In this document: piece after piece, positions 36,112 to 44,956 of the stretch | Position numbering within the stretch: the first letter of the stretch is position 1 | Layout: every line of letters begins with the position of its first letter | Origin: Rhizobium sullae | GTDB taxonomy: Bacteria > Pseudomonadota > Alphaproteobacteria > Rhizobiales > Rhizobiaceae | Direction: 5' to 3' | Length of the DNA stretch: 64,000 bases | Assembly: GCF_025200715.1 (NCBI RefSeq) | Contig: NZ_CP104144.1 | Span: 2,604,001 to 2,668,000, forward strand | Notes under the pieces: generated by a model | The model's database searches: none | What the model was told of the DNA's origin: nothing | Seen by the model: the letters and a program-made list of their open reading frames with translations, nothing else | Made by a program: the position numbers and the translations under genes

Positions 36112-36131
36112 GCCTCCCCGTGTGGGGAGGC
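36112..36131 (-). promoter_or_regulatory. Intra-operon hairpin after the binding-protein gene
   Basis: GCCTCCCC at 36112-36119 and GGGGAGGC at 36124-36131 form a perfect 8-base stem with a GTGT loop. A related CCCACGGGGAGG sequence occurs about 45 bases away (36068-36081), giving a repeat-like C/G-rich block of the kind often seen between rhizobial genes. It lies between the binding-protein stop (36157) and the permease start (36002). Confidence 0.7.
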
Positions 36132-36156
36132 TTGGGAGGGGAAAGCGGCGAACACC

Positions 36157-37455
36157 TTAGGCAGCGATGAACTCGTTCCAGCGGCGGAGCATGTAGCGGT
36201 CTTCGTCCATGACCGAATTCCAGCAGGCGACAGCACCCATGCGGGCCTCGAAGGAGCCGCCATCGCGCACGGCACCGGCCTTTTCCATCACCTTGCCTTC
36301 CGGCGAGAGGATGTCGCCCTGGGCCGGCTTGCCCTCGATCCAGTAGCCCCATTCGTCAGCCGACATGAAGCCCTTGGCGGTTTCCATGCAGGCGGAATAG
36401 TAGCCCTGGCGGTTGAGGTAGCCGCCGACCCAGCCGGACGTGTACCAGTTGATGTACTCGTAGGCGGCGTCGAGCTGAGCGCCCTTGAGGTGCGAGGCAA
36501 TGCCGAGACCGCCGCCCCATGCGCGGTAGCCTTCCTTGAGGGGCTGGTACTTACAGGCAATACCCTTGGAACGGACAGCGGCGACAGCCGGCGACCACAT
36601 GGACTGGATAACGACTTCGCCCGAAGCCATCAGGTTGACCGACTCGTCGAAGCTCTTCCAGAAGGCGCGGAACTGGCCTTCGCTCTTTGCCTTGATCAGG
36701 AACTCGATCGTCTTGTCGATCTCTTCCTTGGTCATGTTGCCCTTGTCGGCATACTTGATGTTGCCCATGGCTTCCATGATCATCGCCGCATCCATGATGC
36801 CGATCGACGGGATGTTGAGGATCGAGGTCTTGCCCTTGAACTTCGGGTCCATGATGTCGGCCCAGGTCGTGATTTCACGGCCGACAAGGTCCGGACGGAT
36901 GCCGAGCGTATCGGCGTTGTAGATCGTCGGAACCATCGTCATCCATTTCGTCGGTTCCTTGGCGAAGGTCTTGGAATCGACCCCTTCAACGAAGCCCACG
37001 GTATGCGGTGCAGTACCCTGCGCAATGACGCTGTCCGGTTTCATCTTGCCGTTGATGAACAGTGGCACGATCTTGTCGAAATATTTCAGCTTCGACGTAT
37101 CCATCGGCTGAAGAACGCCGGTCGGGAAGACCTTCTTGGCAATCCAGTATTCGATATCGGCGATGTCATAGCTGTCCGGCTGGGTGACGGCGCGCTGTGC
37201 AGCAGCATCCGAGTCCGTTGCCGTCATTTCGAGCGTGATACCGAGATCTTTTTTGCACTGTTCGGCGATCGCATTGATGTTGGAGACGCCCGTGCCAAAC
37301 TGGCGGAGCGTGATGCTGGACTGCGCCCAGATCGTCGGAAAGCCGGTGATCAGGCCCGAGCCGGCGGCAGCGCCGACTGCAGCAGCGCTCGTCTTCAGCA
37401 GCGAACGGCGGGAAATCCCCTTCTCCGTCTTGGTGGTTTTCGTTTCAGTCGTCAT
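36157..37455 (-). CDS. Periplasmic binding protein, PotD-like, Tat-exported
   Basis: A 432-residue extracellular solute-binding protein of the spermidine/putrescine type. Residues 15-17 begin a twin-arginine signal (SRRSLLKTSAAAVGAAAG), unusual for small-molecule receptors but frequent in rhizobial PotD paralogues. The mature domain opens with SITLRQFGTGV. The ATG at 37455 follows AAAAGGGGAACTGAC, a clear ribosome-binding site; an upstream in-frame start at 37509 is excluded because it overlaps the ATPase gene. The ligand is unknown; the racemase and flavin reductase suggest something other than polyamines. Confidence 0.9.
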   Translation of the reverse strand: MTTETKTTKTEKGISRRSLLKTSAAAVGAAAGSGLITGFPTIWAQSSITLRQFGTGVSNINAIAEQCKKDLGITLEMTATDSDAAAQRAVTQPDSYDIADIEYWIAKKVFPTGVLQPMDTSKLKYFDKIVPLFINGKMKPDSVIAQGTAPHTVGFVEGVDSKTFAKEPTKWMTMVPTIYNADTLGIRPDLVGREITTWADIMDPKFKGKTSILNIPSIGIMDAAMIMEAMGNIKYADKGNMTKEEIDKTIEFLIKAKSEGQFRAFWKSFDESVNLMASGEVVIQSMWSPAVAAVRSKGIACKYQPLKEGYRAWGGGLGIASHLKGAQLDAAYEYINWYTSGWVGGYLNRQGYYSACMETAKGFMSADEWGYWIEGKPAQGDILSPEGKVMEKAGAVRDGGSFEARMGAVACWNSVMDEDRYMLRRWNEFIAA

Positions 37456-37483
37456 GTCAGTTCCCCTTTTTTCGATAGCTAAT

Positions 37484-38566
37484 TCATGCATGGCCGAGCA
37501 GGACTGCATCCTCCAGGGCCCAACTCAGAGACACCGCATCGCCGACCGATACGGGTTTGGCGAAGTAATCGCCGTCGCTCGCGATGACCGTGAAGTCGTC
37601 GCTGCCCGCGCCGATTGTGGTGATCTTCACCGAAGCGCCGCGATATTCGATGTTGGATACGACGCCGTGGAAGCCGAGCGTCTTTTTTGCTGGCGCTTCG
37701 AGGCGGACACGATCGGTGCGGACGCCGATATCGACAGCCTCGCCCACCTGCCTGCCCTCACCGCGCACGGAAAATGTCTGGCCTTCCGGCCCCTTAAATG
37801 TGATCACGCCAGCTTCGGCAGAGACGATGCGACCTGAAAGAACGTTATGGTCACCCATGAAACGGGCGACGAAAGCTGTTGCCGGGCGCTCGAAGACCTG
37901 GCGGGGTGCTGCCGCCTGTTCGATCTTTCCGTCATTCATGATGACCATGATGTCGGCCAGCGCCATCGCCTCTTCCTGGCTGTGCGTTACATGGACGAAG
38001 GTTATGCCGAGCGTCTTTTGAAGTTTCTTCAGTTCGGCGCGCATGCGGATCTTCAGGAACGGGTCGAGGGCCGAAAGCGGCTCATCAAGTAGCAGCGCTT
38101 CCGGATTGGTGATCAGTGCACGGGCCAGCGCCACGCGCTGCTGCTGGCCGCCGGAAAGCTGTGCCGGACGCCTGGTCGCGTAGGCTTCCATCTGCATCAG
38201 CTTCAGCATCTCCAGCGCCTTGGCCCGGCGCTCGTCCTTTCCGATCCCCTTCATCTTCAGGCTGAAGGCGACATTGTCGACAAGGTCGAGATGCGGAAAG
38301 AGCGCATAGGACTGGAACATCATCGCCGTGCCGCGCTTGGCCGGAGGAAAGTCTGTCACGACCGTATTGCCGAGGCGGATATCGCCGGAGGAGATGCTTT
38401 CATGGCCGGCGATCATGCGAAGCGTCGAGGTCTTGCCGCAGCCCGAAGGGCCAAGGAAGCAGCAGTACGATCCAGCAGGAATCTTCAAGCTGATGGCGTG
38501 CACAGCGGTTGTCGTGCCATAAACCTTCGAAACGGACGCTATATCGATTTCTGCCGCTTTCAACAT
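37484..38566 (-). CDS. ABC transporter ATPase (PotA type)
   Basis: A 360-residue nucleotide-binding subunit with Walker A GPSGCGKT at 39-46, [20 protein letters not shown] and a C-terminal TOBE domain (DIGVRTDRVRLEAP). It is the first gene of a six-gene operon: ATPase, binding protein, PotB, PotC, racemase, flavin reductase. It is divergent from a GntR regulator, with 268 bases between. Confidence 0.94.
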   Translation of the reverse strand: MLKAAEIDIASVSKVYGTTTAVHAISLKIPAGSYCCFLGPSGCGKTSTLRMIAGHESISSGDIRLGNTVVTDFPPAKRGTAMMFQSYALFPHLDLVDNVAFSLKMKGIGKDERRAKALEMLKLMQMEAYATRRPAQLSGGQQQRVALARALITNPEALLLDEPLSALDPFLKIRMRAELKKLQKTLGITFVHVTHSQEEAMALADIMVIMNDGKIEQAAAPRQVFERPATAFVARFMGDHNVLSGRIVSAEAGVITFKGPEGQTFSVRGEGRQVGEAVDIGVRTDRVRLEAPAKKTLGFHGVVSNIEYRGASVKITTIGAGSDDFTVIASDGDYFAKPVSVGDAVSLSWALEDAVLLGHA

Positions 38567-38738
38567 CACGTCTTCCCCTGTTCGAGAAAGACGATGCATC
38601 CGCCGTGCCAGTTTCCGTCGCCGGCATCAAAACCTTACGAATCCATCGGGATTTGGCAAATCCATCGAGGCGCTTCATTGCGTGGCATTCCGCGACCTGC
38701 ACAGGAAATAGGCTCTTGTCTGCAATTTATGCAGATGA

Positions 38739-38748
38739 TCGTATACAA
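38739..38748. promoter_or_regulatory. Putative GntR (FadR-subfamily) operator
   Basis: TCGTATACAA with the palindromic core GTATAC (38741-38746) lies in the divergent region between the PotA-type and GntR genes. FadR-subfamily GntR regulators commonly recognise a T.GTATAC.A-like sequence. It is the only such site seen in this region. Confidence 0.45.
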
Positions 38749-38834
38749 TTTGACCCGTGTTTTGCTTGCAAATTCCGTTTAACTTTTCTTCCGAAGCTGG
38801 CTATCATTGTGACGATTCTTAGGTATCCGATTTC

Positions 38835-39551
38835 ATGAAGCCCACCTCCTCCGACGCAGTTCTGCCGGCAGACGATTCAGCCGAAACGAGCACCCAGCAA
38901 ATTCGCGACGCGATCCGCGATGCAATCATCGAGCGACGGCTTTCGCCAGGCACGAAGCTTTCCGAGGGCGATGTCGGCAATCTCTTCAACGTCAGCCGCA
39001 CGCTTGCCCGCGCCGCGCTCCAGGCCCTGTCCTATGAGGGTCTCGTCAGCGTCGAGAAGAACCGTGGCGCCTTCGTCGCCTATCCGTCCCCGGAAGAGGC
39101 TCGTCAGATCTTCGCTGCCCGCCGGCTGGTGGAGCCTGGAATTCTGCGCGAAGCCGCCGCGCGCATTACGCCTGCGCAGATCCAGCACCTGAAGCAGCTA
39201 TTGCTGGAAGAGGGCCGCCTGATGGGCGAGCGCGGGCAGACCGCACGACGCGCCGAAATCAAGGCCTCCGGCGATTTCCACCTGATGCTCGCTTCGGTCT
39301 CCTGCAATGCCATCATGCAGCGCTTCATGGAGGAACTCATCGCCCGCTCCTCGCTGGTCATCGCGCTCTACGGTCAGTCGACCGTATCAAGCTGTGGCCA
39401 TACGGAGCACGGCGAAATCGTTACGGCTATCGAGCGCAATGATCTCGACACCGCCTGCCGCCTGATGGTGCACCATATTTCCCATATCGAAGCCGATCTC
39501 GACCTCCGCGAACGTAAGAGCTTCGGGTTAAAAGAAGCCTTTGCAATGTAG
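38835..39551 (+). CDS. GntR-family regulator (FadR/FCD subfamily)
   Basis: A 238-residue regulator with an N-terminal winged helix (QIRDAIRDAIIERRLSPGTK, LFNVSRTLARAALQALSYEG) and a C-terminal all-helical FCD ligand domain. Metal-ligand-like residues are visible in FHLMLAS and HTEHGEIVTAIE, followed by MVHHISHIE. Divergent position implies control of the PotABCD-like operon with racemase and flavin reductase. Confidence 0.92.
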   Translation: MKPTSSDAVLPADDSAETSTQQIRDAIRDAIIERRLSPGTKLSEGDVGNLFNVSRTLARAALQALSYEGLVSVEKNRGAFVAYPSPEEARQIFAARRLVEPGILREAAARITPAQIQHLKQLLLEEGRLMGERGQTARRAEIKASGDFHLMLASVSCNAIMQRFMEELIARSSLVIALYGQSTVSSCGHTEHGEIVTAIERNDLDTACRLMVHHISHIEADLDLRERKSFGLKEAFAM

Positions 39552-39612
39552 GATCCAACCAGCCTGGCGGACGAAGGCGAATACCGGCTGTCGGAGCATC
39601 GCCAACTCGGCT

Positions 39613-40623
39613 TCACTGCGGTGGCTTATCGGCGAAATGAGCCATGGCAAACTCCGCCGCATGCTGATTGGATCTCCTGGCTTGGTCGAGCCAGAACGGA
39701 AACAACGAGGCCTCATGGAACAGGCCCGGCACGACGTCCAGTCGCGCATCGACGTTTGCAGCCTTCAGCTTTTTGAAAAGACGCTGAACATCCCCCCGCA
39801 AAGCCTCCTTGTCGCCGACCTGCAGGAGGATCGGAGGGAAACCTGAATAATCGCTATTTATCGGCGACACGGTTTGAAGCGAGGGGCTCCCCTTCCCCGC
39901 ATATTCCCTCCCCACCTGCTGCAGCCACTCGCGGCCGACGGAGACCTCGTCTTCGCCATGACCCGGAACCGCCGCACCTTCAAAATCGGCAACCGGGCTG
40001 ATAGCGATCACGGCAGCGGGCTTCTCGCCGTTCCTGGCGATCTGGCGAAGAGACATTTGGAGCGCTAACGTTCCGCCGACGGAATCTCCGATCACCACAA
40101 TGTTTGCCGCCTCGTAGCCGGATTCAAGCAACCATCGAAATGCAGTGACCGCATCCTCGACCTGGCTCGGAAAGTGGTATTGAGGCAAAAGCCGATATTC
40201 GATCAGAAGCACATCTGCAGACGACGCCTTCGCGAACGACGCAGCGATGTTGCGATGGCTACGCATGGAGCCGCTATAAAAGCCTCCACCGTGGAGAAAG
40301 AGGATGGCCCGTTTGCCAAGCGGGTGGTGGAGGCGAGCGGGCCAGATCAATTCGCCCTCAACGCCATCGGCATCGACCTGGCGTATCTGCACGCGGGTTG
40401 GCTCAGGCGTGGCCCGCATCGCCTCCTCGAAGCGCTGCCTTCGATCGCGAAAATCGGTCTTGTCATCGACAAGCCGCGTGATGATTTCCTTGGCGCGTGA
40501 TCGCGGATCCGACTTTGTTGCGCTGGGATTGTCGGCGCGGGCAGTGCCGATCATCGGTGATGATGCCAGAAGCAAGCATGCCATCGCCCTGCCAGCCAAA
40601 CCGGTTTTTGATCGCAATGCCAT
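39613..40623 (-). CDS. Alpha/beta hydrolase, hormone-sensitive-lipase-like esterase
   Basis: A 336-residue exported esterase of the HSL (family IV) group. The signal peptide ends near ARADNP at residue 31. HGGGF at 111-115 forms the oxyanion hole and GDSVGG at 179-184 contains the nucleophile Ser181; a late DVVPGLFHEA supplies the histidine. The ATG at 40623 follows GGAGAGGAGC, so the in-frame start at 40638 is less likely. It is monocistronic and convergent with the GntR gene. Substrates are probably short-chain esters. Confidence 0.9.
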   Translation of the reverse strand: MALRSKTGLAGRAMACLLLASSPMIGTARADNPSATKSDPRSRAKEIITRLVDDKTDFRDRRQRFEEAMRATPEPTRVQIRQVDADGVEGELIWPARLHHPLGKRAILFLHGGGFYSGSMRSHRNIAASFAKASSADVLLIEYRLLPQYHFPSQVEDAVTAFRWLLESGYEAANIVVIGDSVGGTLALQMSLRQIARNGEKPAAVIAISPVADFEGAAVPGHGEDEVSVGREWLQQVGREYAGKGSPSLQTVSPINSDYSGFPPILLQVGDKEALRGDVQRLFKKLKAANVDARLDVVPGLFHEASLFPFWLDQARRSNQHAAEFAMAHFADKPPQ

Positions 40624-41328
40624 GAAGCTCCTCTCCATTCTCGCCTCGCCTGAATATCAGTGGGGTTCGCCAAGACTGTAGCGGCAATTGCTATCGTGTA
40701 AAGAAAGGGCAGCAAGTGCGAGGAGCATTATCCCAAGCCTGCCGCAAGGTCCCCTCAGGCCACTGGCGCGGCCGCTGGCATTTTGGCTGACGGGCGCGGC
40801 GGCTGGTCTGAGCATGGGATAACAGCAGTCTTCGCTGCCGCGTCCGATCGATCGTGTCAGTCAGCGGTTATCGCCGCTCTATCCCATGTTTCGGCGCGCT
40901 GCATCAACGATACCATGATCCACTTGCGCAACGAAAAGCCCGACGCGGGAGGAGATGCGCCGGGCTTCGATCGTGACTGACAGCTTGGGAGGAGGAGCGC
41001 TGCCCGTCGGACCGAAGCGGCTCGGGAGGAGGTGAATCGCTTCGGATCATCATAAGCTAATGCTGCGATGCAGCAAATTCAAGCCTCGCGACTGCGCCGA
41101 TGTCGCATACCTTGAACGGAACAGAAAAGGCCGGGGCGAGCCTCAGCCCCCTAACTGAAACAGGAATACTTGCTGTCGCAAGAATCGATCGCATAACTTC
41201 GAACTTGCGATTGAGTTTTGCGACAGAAATCATCGTGAGCTTTCAGAGCCGGTGATTTTGTTGCGAAGATTAGGATTTTTCTCTCCTTTGCTTGTTTCGG
41301 GCTGGCTTCATTAGGGGCTTGACGGAGT
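40624..41328. other. Long intergenic stretch without a supported gene
   Basis: About 700 bases upstream of the esterase and of the TetR operators. One 65-codon plus-strand frame at 40783-40980 has no motif or ribosome-binding site and is not called. The stretch holds the esterase promoter and purine-rich GGGAGGAG repeats near 40945-41035. Confidence 0.5.
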
Positions 41329-41366
41329 TAGGACAAATGACCTAATAGAATAGGACAAGTGACCTA
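41329..41366. promoter_or_regulatory. Tandem TetR operators
   Basis: Two almost identical 16-base palindromic boxes, TAGGACAAATGACCTA (41329-41344) and TAGGACAAGTGACCTA (41351-41366), are repeated with a 22-base period, about two helical turns. They lie 65-100 bases upstream of the TetR start. Their symmetry and spacing suggest a pair of dimer sites bound on the same face of the helix, giving autoregulation. Confidence 0.8.
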
Positions 41367-41430
41367 CGCCTCTTTGAGGAATATTCATGGCCGCCGAAAG
41401 GCACCGGAAGACCAAGAAGGAAGCACTACG

Positions 41431-42006
41431 ATGGGAAATCGGGCGACACGCGAGGAAATTATCCGCGTAGCCGACGATCTTTTCTACCGCAAGGGATTTG
41501 ATCACACATCCTTTGCAGACATCGCCGAGCTCGCGAAGATTTCACGCGGCAACTTCTATTACCATTTCAAGACGAAGGACGACATTCTAGAAGCGGTGAT
41601 CGAGAAACGCCTGGCTGATCGCAAGGCGATGCTGGAGCGATGGGAGATGGAGGGCAAGACACCGGTAGAGCGGATCACCAGCTTCATCGACATCCTGATC
41701 GTGAATGGGGATAAGATCAAGCTATATGGATGCCCGATCGGAACGCTAACGAGCGAGTTGGCGAAGCTGAGCCATGTAGCGCAGGCAGACGCCAGCAGGT
41801 TGTTCATGCTGTTCCGGACGTGGCTTCGCCGTCAGTTCGTCGCACTCGGCCGAGAAGCCGATGCGGATGCGCTTGCCATGCATCTTCTCTCCCGCAGCCA
41901 GGGTGCTGCGACCCTTTTCAATGCCTTCCAGAATCCAGACTTCGTTCAGCGCGAGGTTGATCAGATGAAGGACTGGCTGAAGGATATTGCGGCCGAGGGC
42001 TCCTAA
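41431..42006 (+). CDS. TetR-family transcriptional regulator
   Basis: A 191-residue repressor. The helix-turn-helix spans residues 5-50 (REEIIRVADDLFYRKGFDHT, then ISRGNFYYHFKTKDDIL). The C-terminal ligand domain has two cysteine-free helices around YGCPIGTLTSELAK, a motif seen in regulators sensing electrophiles or aromatic compounds. The ATG at 41431 has AAGGAAG upstream; an earlier in-frame start at 41359 lies within the operator. It precedes a YciI-like gene. Confidence 0.92.
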   Translation: MGNRATREEIIRVADDLFYRKGFDHTSFADIAELAKISRGNFYYHFKTKDDILEAVIEKRLADRKAMLERWEMEGKTPVERITSFIDILIVNGDKIKLYGCPIGTLTSELAKLSHVAQADASRLFMLFRTWLRRQFVALGREADADALAMHLLSRSQGAATLFNAFQNPDFVQREVDQMKDWLKDIAAEGS

Positions 42007-42102
42007 CTCACCGAGAAGAGGCCGAACAAACGTGTCCAATGCTGTCATAACGCGGGGACGCCTCTCTTCCACTCCATCACAGCTCAAAAAACGGAACAGT
42101 TC

Positions 42103-42390
42103 ATGTTTATCGTATTTCTCAGGTTTTCGTCCAACAAGATGCAGGCCGCCCAATTCCTTGAGGGACATAATGCCTGGATCAAAGGAGGCTTCGACAGCGG
42201 CACTTTTCTTCTTTCAGGCAGCCTCCACCCGAACGCGGGCGGGGCACTCCTCGCCCATAATATTGATCGGAAAAGCCTTGAAGCTTTGGTCCAGGAAGAT
42301 CCTTTTGTGGCAGCGCGTGTGGTGAGCGCCGAGATCCACGAAATTACGCCAGGCCGCATTGATGAACGACTTGTTTTCCTGAAAGGATGA
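42103..42390 (+). CDS. YciI-family protein
   Basis: A 95-residue protein of the YciI dimeric alpha/beta-barrel fold. The pattern MFIVFLRFSSN, HNAWIKGGFDSGTFLLSG and EDPFVAARVVSAEIHEITPG, including the conserved His and the DPF motif, is typical. The biochemical role of the family is unclear (it is related to muconolactone-isomerase-like folds). It follows the TetR gene by about 100 bases and is probably under its control, which would fit a stress or detoxification pair. Confidence 0.85.
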   Translation: MFIVFLRFSSNKMQAAQFLEGHNAWIKGGFDSGTFLLSGSLHPNAGGALLAHNIDRKSLEALVQEDPFVAARVVSAEIHEITPGRIDERLVFLKG

Positions 42391-42720
42391 TCGGTGGGCG
42401 GAACTTTCCTGGGTCATGACAGTCGGTTGTGCTACCGCTGGTGCGCGGCCGCACCGGAGTTTCTTCATTATCATGATGCAGCGTGGCTGGGGGGCGAGCC
42501 AGCCTTGCGACTATCGCATCGCCGAAATAGGTCATTGCCGGCGGAGCCGTAGGCATCACCTTCAGCAGCCGGGCTTGTGCCGCCAGCCGCTAAGCCAGCC
42601 TCGCGGCAAACTCCAACGCTCAACATACCGCTTTTCTCCCTTAATTTCCGCTGTAGTTGCCAACAAGGCAGAGCCTGACGCTTGAATGCAGTCAGGGCTG
42701 TACAGCTAAAAGGAGGGCGC
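42391..42720. other. Intergenic stretch
   Basis: About 330 bases precede the permease gene. No gene is supported; the last bases contain the strong ribosome-binding site AAAGGAGG before the ATG at 42721. Confidence 0.45.
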
Positions 42721-44082
42721 ATGAGCGGGATACCGTTGGAGACGCTGCCAGAGCAGCCGGAATTAAAGCGGGTCATGGGACCCGGTCTGCTCTTGCTTTT
42801 CATCGTCGGTGACATTCTTGGAACGGGCATTTATGCGTTGACCGGACAAGTCGCCAAAGAGGTGGGCGGTGTCGTCTGGCTGCCGTTCCTGGTTGCGTTC
42901 GCCGTCGCGCTGCTGACCGCCTTGAGCTACCTCGAACTGGTGACGAAATATCCGCGCGCCGCCGGTGCGGCACTTTATACGCACAAGGCTTTCGGCATCC
43001 ACTTCCTCACCTTCCTCGTCGCCTTCGCCGTGATGTCCTCGGGCATAACGTCCGCGTCGACGGCCTCCCGTGCCTTTGCGGCCAACTTCTCGACAGCCTT
43101 CGGCTTCGATTTCGGCGGCTATGGCGTGACCTTCATCGCCATTGCCTTCATCTCGCTTGTCGCGGCAGTCAATTTCCGCGGCGTCGGTGAGAGCGTCAAG
43201 CTCAACGTGCTGCTGACAACGGTCGAACTCACCGGCCTTTTGATCATTATCGGCATCGGCTTTTGGGCAATCGCCGGCGGACAAGGCGACGTTTCCCGAG
43301 TCTGGACCTTCCAGCCGAGCGGCGATCGCGGCGTTCTCTGGTCGGTCATCGCGGCGACCACGCTCGCCTTCTTCGCCATGGTGGGGTTCGAAGATTCGGT
43401 CAACATGGCCGAGGAATGCAAGGCACCGAGCCGGATATTCCCGAAGGTGCTTCTGGGTGGCCTCGTCATCACCGGCGGCATCTATGTCCTCGTCGCCATA
43501 TCGGCGATCACCTTGGTGTCCGCTGCCGAACTTGGCGAAGGCGAAACACCGCTCTTGAAGGTCGTGCAGGCTGGTGCGCCGAATTTCCCGATCGGCATTT
43601 TCGGTATCATCACGATGTTCGCTGTCGCGAATTCCGCTCTCATCAACATGATGATGGCAAGCCGCCTGATTTACGGCATGAGTCGCGAACAGGTTCTGCC
43701 GGAAATGCTCGGGAAGGTCCACGCCGCCAGAAGGACGCCGTATGTGGCAATCGGCTTCACCACGCTGCTTGCCGTCGCGCTGATCATGTTCGCGGGTGGC
43801 GTTCCGGCGCTCGGCGGCACCACGGCTCTGCTGCTTCTCTGCGTCTTTGCGGCGGTCAATATTGCGGTGCTGGTGCTTCGCCGAGACAGCGTCGGACACG
43901 CGCATTTCAAAGCACCTGTGATCGCACCGGTGCTGGGCTCAATCACCTGCATCTTCCTTGCCGGACCATGGACCGGCCGGGATCCGGTTCAGTACCTGAT
44001 CGCTGCCTTCCTTCTCGGCCTTGGCATCGTGTTGTGGTTCGTAACGGTCGGCATCATGCGCGTCAGCGGTCAGACCGCCTGA
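42721..44082 (+). CDS. Amino acid permease, APC superfamily
   Basis: A 453-residue secondary transporter with twelve hydrophobic segments. The APC consensus appears at the first helix (LLLFIVGDILGTGIYALTG) and in the EDSVNMAEECKAPSR loop after helix 6. The ATG at 42721 follows AAAGGAGG at ideal spacing, so the in-frame start at 42682 is rejected. It is monocistronic and may import amino acids or amines by cation symport or exchange. Substrate is not evident. Confidence 0.9.
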   Translation: MSGIPLETLPEQPELKRVMGPGLLLLFIVGDILGTGIYALTGQVAKEVGGVVWLPFLVAFAVALLTALSYLELVTKYPRAAGAALYTHKAFGIHFLTFLVAFAVMSSGITSASTASRAFAANFSTAFGFDFGGYGVTFIAIAFISLVAAVNFRGVGESVKLNVLLTTVELTGLLIIIGIGFWAIAGGQGDVSRVWTFQPSGDRGVLWSVIAATTLAFFAMVGFEDSVNMAEECKAPSRIFPKVLLGGLVITGGIYVLVAISAITLVSAAELGEGETPLLKVVQAGAPNFPIGIFGIITMFAVANSALINMMMASRLIYGMSREQVLPEMLGKVHAARRTPYVAIGFTTLLAVALIMFAGGVPALGGTTALLLLCVFAAVNIAVLVLRRDSVGHAHFKAPVIAPVLGSITCIFLAGPWTGRDPVQYLIAAFLLGLGIVLWFVTVGIMRVSGQTA

Positions 44083-44155
44083 GCGAAGATCAATGCACCG
44101 GTTGCTGTTTTGCACCCCTCTTCTTCGGTCGCCTTGGCAACAGAATTGAATTGAT

Positions 44156-44165
44156 ATACTAGTAT
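44156..44165. promoter_or_regulatory. Putative GntR operator upstream of the uxuA regulator
   Basis: A perfect 10-base palindrome ATACTAGTAT lies 30 bases before the GntR start within a TTGATATACTAGTATGCAC context. It could serve autoregulation by the FCD-type regulator. Confidence 0.45.
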
Positions 44166-44194
44166 GCACAACGACATCATGTTCAGGCAATGCC

Positions 44195-44917
44195 ATGCGG
44201 CAGGCATCCAGCTTCGAAGCCATAGACTTTCCGGCTCTTTCGGAAAGACCAGCGAAGCTGCGCCGTGTGACGGCGGCGGATGCGATTTTCGAAGGGCTTT
44301 ATGCCGACATCGTTTCGCTGCGCATGCCGCCAGGAATGGCGCTTCAGGAAAAGCGTATAGCTGACGAATTCGGCGTCAGTCGCACGCCTGTGCGCGAAGC
44401 GCTGCTTCGTCTTTCGGAAGGTGGGCTTGTGGATATCTATCCGCAGTCAGGTACCGTTGTTTCACGCATCCCCGTATCAGCGATTCCCGAAGCCGTCGTC
44501 GTTCGCAAGGCGCTTGAGAGCACGACCGTCGAGAGGGCTGCCAGAATTGCCCAACTGCACGACATCGCCCGGCTCGATGCCATCATCGCACGACAGAAGG
44601 CGCTTACCGTCGTTGGCGACGCGTCCAGCTTCCATGAAGAAGACGAGGTCTTTCACCAGGCGCTGACCCAGATCGCGGGCTACCCTGGTATCTGGACCAT
44701 CCTGAAGACAGTCAAGGTGCAGATCGATCGGGCGCGGCGGCTGACGCTTCCGGCCTTGGGCCGCATGGACAATGTGGTTCCCGAACACATCGCTATCCGC
44801 GATGCGATCGCAGCCCATGATGCGGAAGCCGCCCGCGACGCCATGCTTCACCACCTGAGCGCCGTCATCCCGGACGTCGCCGAGCTTCGCACGCGCTATC
44901 CCGATTATTTCTGCTGA
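44195..44917 (+). CDS. GntR-family regulator, FCD subfamily (probable uxu regulator)
   Basis: A 240-residue regulator with the winged helix at about 28-90 (RIADEFGVSRTPVREALLRL) and an FCD domain with the metal-binding pattern HEEDEVFHQAL, HIAIRDAIAAHD and MLHHLSAV. It directly precedes uxuA by 40 bases in the same direction, so it likely senses a hexuronate intermediate such as fructuronate or mannonate. Confidence 0.92.
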   Translation: MRQASSFEAIDFPALSERPAKLRRVTAADAIFEGLYADIVSLRMPPGMALQEKRIADEFGVSRTPVREALLRLSEGGLVDIYPQSGTVVSRIPVSAIPEAVVVRKALESTTVERAARIAQLHDIARLDAIIARQKALTVVGDASSFHEEDEVFHQALTQIAGYPGIWTILKTVKVQIDRARRLTLPALGRMDNVVPEHIAIRDAIAAHDAEAARDAMLHHLSAVIPDVAELRTRYPDYFC

Positions 44918-44956
44918 AGCAGCCCATAAGCAACGAGACAAACAAGGAGGAAACAG

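Noticed and set aside
40783..40980. A 65-codon plus-strand open frame in the long gap before the TetR gene.
   Set aside because: No ribosome-binding site, no motif, and no neighbour in the same direction for which it would make sense.
42763..43905. A 380-codon minus-strand frame opposite the APC permease.
   Set aside because: Shadow of a membrane protein; extremely charged product without a fold.
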